5,934 nt of DNA from Chloroflexota bacterium. Lineage in GTDB: Bacteria > Chloroflexota > Dehalococcoidia > SM23-28-2 > HRBIN24. A program made the position numbers and the translations under genes. The notes under the pieces are model-generated. The model was not told the DNA's origin. It searched no databases and saw only the letters and a list, made by a program, of their open reading frames with translations. This document shows, piece after piece, positions 4,501 to 5,934 of the stretch; within the stretch, counting starts at the first letter, position 1, and each line of letters starts with the position of its first letter. Location: the NCBI GenBank assembly GCA_030550295.1, contig JAUQPQ010000092.1, forward strand, positions 1 to 5,934, written 5' to 3'.

Positions 4501-5292
4501 GTGACAGAGGAACGTCGCATCGCCCTCCTAGTGGAATATGAAGGGACAGCTTACGCTGGCTCTCAGCTCCAAGGCAATACTCCCACCATCCAGGGGGCAT
4601 TGGAAGAAGCTATCTACCGCCTTACAGGGGAGAAGAGGCGGGTGACGATGGCTGGCCGTACCGATGCCGGCGTCCATGCCAAGGGGCAGGTGGCATCTTT
4701 CCTCACCCAGCGTCCCTATCCCTCCTACACCTTTGTAGATGGGCTCAACCGCTACCTGCCCGAGGATATCGCTGTACTAGCGGCAGCTGAGGTGCCCATC
4801 TCCCTCAATGTGCGAGGCCACGCCCGCAGGCGATGGTACCGCTATACCATGTGCCTGCGCCCAGCCCGCCTGGTCTTACTGCGGCGCTTCGCTTGGCATG
4901 TGCCAGGCCCTCTAGACCTGGAAGCTATGGCCCAGGCTACCTCCCTCTTAGAGGGAGAGCATGATTTTGCAGCCTTTACCACCCCTGCCTTCAACAGGAG
5001 GACTATCCGCCATGTCTACCGCTGCCACCTGTGGTGGCGGGGTAACTTGGTATTCTTGGATATGGAGGCCAACGCCTTCCTCCCCCAGCAGGTGCGGCGC
5101 ACCGTAGGCGCCCTAATAGAGATAGGAAAGGGGCGCCTGCCTTTATCCGTGCTAGTGGAGTGGCTGCAGCATCGCCCCCCGGGAGCAGCCTATTGGGCTG
5201 CCCCTCCTCACGGTTTGTGCCTTATGCGGGTATACTATGACGAGGAGATATTTGGCCATGGCGTTGAAACGACTCAAGACCTACCAGCCTAA
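4501..5292 (+). CDS. truA: tRNA pseudouridine(38-40) synthase TruA
   Basis: Isomerises uridines 38, 39 and 40 of the anticodon stem-loop of many tRNAs to pseudouridine. The 263-aa product fits the family (about 245-270). Catalytic Asp55 is in the signature AGRTDAGVHAKGQV (51-64); the active-site Tyr113 is in RWYRY and Arg199 in QQVRR. HDFAAFTTP (154-162), FLPQQVRRTVGALIEIGKG and APPHGLCLMRVYY complete the fold. Departures from the usual consensus are GSQLQ where most have GWQ-x-Q (Ser21 for Trp) and QQVR where HMVR is common. The start is GTG 4501, 7 bases after rplQ, and no good Shine-Dalgarno is visible, so expression probably depends on ribosomes leaving rplQ. An rpoA-rplQ-(transporter)-truA-rplM-rpsI order is known from Bacillus; here the ABC transporter genes are absent. 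The 3' end overlaps rplM. Confidence 0.96.
   Translation: MTEERRIALLVEYEGTAYAGSQLQGNTPTIQGALEEAIYRLTGEKRRVTMAGRTDAGVHAKGQVASFLTQRPYPSYTFVDGLNRYLPEDIAVLAAAEVPISLNVRGHARRRWYRYTMCLRPARLVLLRRFAWHVPGPLDLEAMAQATSLLEGEHDFAAFTTPAFNRRTIRHVYRCHLWWRGNLVFLDMEANAFLPQQVRRTVGALIEIGKGRLPLSVLVEWLQHRPPGAAYWAAPPHGLCLMRVYYDEEIFGHGVETTQDLPA
4941..4957 (+). repeat. 17-base near-perfect palindrome inside truA
   Basis: Arms CTCCCTCT and AGAGGGAG surround a single central T at 4949; as RNA this is a 7-bp stem with a TTA loop. It lies wholly within truA codons for Ser-Leu-Leu-Glu-Gly-Glu and lacks a following T run, so it is not an intrinsic terminator. Probably fortuitous. Confidence 0.4.
5242..5247 (+). promoter_or_regulatory. 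Ribosome binding site of rplM, inside truA
   Basis: GAGGAG, 10 bases before ATG 5258, decides between two in-frame ATGs. The earlier one at 5237 lies upstream of this site and has no Shine-Dalgarno of its own. Confidence 0.65.
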
Positions 5293-5725
5293 AGAAAAGG
5301 AGCTCTTACACCTTTGGCATGTGATAGACGCCCAGGGCCAAGTCCTGGGACGGCTGGCAGCCCAGGTGGCGCGGCTCCTTATGGGCAAACACAAGCCCAC
5401 CTATACCCCTCACCTGCCTGTGGGCGATTACGTGGTGGTGATCAACGCTGCCAAAGTGAGGGTGACGGGCAAGAAACTTTTACAGAAGCTCTACCACCGC
5501 CACTCCGGCTACATGGGGGGCCTAAAGGAGATCCCCCTGAGGGAGATGCTCGCCAGGCACCCTGAGCGGGTGGTGAAGCTAGCGGTGAAGGGGATGCTGC
5601 CCAAGAACCGACTAGGACGCCAGCTTCTGCGTCGCCTAAAGGTGTATCCAGGGCCTGAACATCCTCACGAAGCTCAAGTTAGGTGGAGCGAAAGCGTCAT
5701 CGCCAGTGGCAGGGAGGGAAGCTAA
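5258..5725 (+). CDS. rplM: 50S ribosomal protein L13
   Basis: L13 (uL13) is an early-assembly protein of the 50S that binds 23S rRNA. From ATG 5258 it is 155 aa, a little longer than the E. coli protein (142). Family blocks: LKTYQPK near the N terminus, WHVIDAQGQVLGRLAAQVA at 20-38, LMGKHKPTYTPHLPVGDYVV, VTGKK, the HRHSGYMGGLKEIPLREML segment at 81-99, VKGMLPKNRLGR at 110-121 and the C-terminal LKVYPGPEHPHEAQ at 127-140. The start at 5258 has GAGGAG at a suitable distance; a start at 5237 would add MTRRYLA, which is not typical of L13, and leave no upstream Shine-Dalgarno. The gene begins 35 bases before the end of truA in another frame, so it is probably translated by coupling. rpsI follows after 5 bases, the usual partner. 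Confidence 0.96.
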   Translation: MALKRLKTYQPKEKELLHLWHVIDAQGQVLGRLAAQVARLLMGKHKPTYTPHLPVGDYVVVINAAKVRVTGKKLLQKLYHRHSGYMGGLKEIPLREMLARHPERVVKLAVKGMLPKNRLGRQLLRRLKVYPGPEHPHEAQVRWSESVIASGREGS

Positions 5726-5730
5726 GGGCC

Positions 5731-5934
5731 ATGACCCAGGAGACAGGAACCAGAACGATCTCGCCCTTTTCTGGGCGCTACATTGAGGGCATAGGCCGCC
5801 GCAAGATGGCCACCGCCCGCGTGAAGCTGTTTGAAGCTCCGGCAGGTCAAGGGGGCCAGATCATAGTGAACGGCCGGCCCTTTAGGGAGGTCTTTACCCG
5901 TCTTCTGCACTGGGTGCAGGTCCTTCGTCCTTTG
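5731..5934 (+). CDS. rpsI: 30S ribosomal protein S9, N-terminal part (3' end outside the window)
   Basis: S9 (uS9) sits in the head of the 30S, where its C-terminal tail reaches the P-site tRNA anticodon; that tail lies beyond the window. The first 68 codons are present. After a non-conserved leader (MTQETGTRTISPFSG) comes RYIEGIGRRKMATARVKL at 16-33, matching the Y-x-GTGRRK-x-A-x-ARV signature, then IIVNGRPFREVF at 44-55, the conserved I-x-VNGRP block. The loop between them (EAPAGQGGQ) is a few residues longer than the usual PG-x-G. ATG 5731 comes 5 bases after the rplM stop; GGGAGGG at 5712-5718 is 12 bases away, slightly far, so coupling with rplM is likely. rplM-rpsI is a near-universal pair. 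Confidence 0.95.
   Translation, partial: MTQETGTRTISPFSGRYIEGIGRRKMATARVKLFEAPAGQGGQIIVNGRPFREVFTRLLHWVQVLRPL

Noticed and set aside
4488..4505. Terminator or promoter between rplQ and truA
   Set aside because: Only seven non-coding bases, no hairpin, no T run and no -10/-35 pair.
5231..5236. TATACT as a -10 box for an rplM-rpsI promoter
   Set aside because: No -35 element at 16-19 bp and no extended TG motif; the bases encode conserved TruA residues (Val-Tyr-Tyr).
5237..5257. Upstream in-frame ATG for rplM
   Set aside because: It would add seven residues (MTRRYLA) not typical of L13, and the GAGGAG site lies downstream of it, correctly placed for ATG 5258.
1..5934. Mobile element, CRISPR array, toxin-antitoxin, defence or biosynthetic system
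   Set aside because: Every stretch is accounted for by core translation and transcription genes on one strand; no repeats, integrase, transposase or unfamiliar gene was seen.

Overview
This window is a single, tightly packed, plus-strand run of housekeeping genes. It is the distal part of the bacterial spc/alpha ribosomal-protein cluster, continuing into a truA-rplM-rpsI tail. The order is adk (3' end), map, infA, rpmJ, rpsM, rpsK, rpsD, rpoA, rplQ, truA, rplM, rpsI (5' end). All twelve genes were recognised from their own motifs, and nearly every base is coding. The only non-coding gap longer than about 20 bp is the 60 bp between map and infA. No tRNA, rRNA, mobile element, CRISPR array, attachment site or convincing terminator was seen.

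The organism is a bacterium with a GC-rich genome. The order resembles that of Firmicutes, Thermus and Chloroflexota. Several features lean towards Chloroflexota or a similar, possibly thermophilic, deep lineage: the four-cysteine S4 of the Thermus kind, the zinc-type L36 and adenylate kinase, and frequent ATA (Ile) and AGG (Arg) codons despite high GC. This placement is inference; no marker here fixes the phylum.

Region by region: 1-1082 holds adenylate kinase and methionine aminopeptidase (nucleotide balance and N-terminal Met removal). Positions 1083-1142 hold a leader with a near-consensus sigma70-type promoter that probably gives the downstream genes their own transcript. Positions 1143-2931 encode IF1, L36, S13, S11 and S4. 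Positions 2951-4493 encode RNA polymerase alpha and L17. Positions 4501-5934 encode tRNA pseudouridine synthase TruA, L13 and the start of S9. Gaps are 5 to 20 bp and two junctions overlap (infA/rpmJ by 4 bp, truA/rplM by about 35 bp), so translational coupling is likely throughout.

I find no undescribed biological system here. The points most worth a second look are modest: an alpha subunit with an acidic Glu/Ala-rich C-terminal extension ending in a predicted helix, its TTG start codon, the internal promoter with an oddly placed Shine-Dalgarno before infA, and the truA/rplM overlap.
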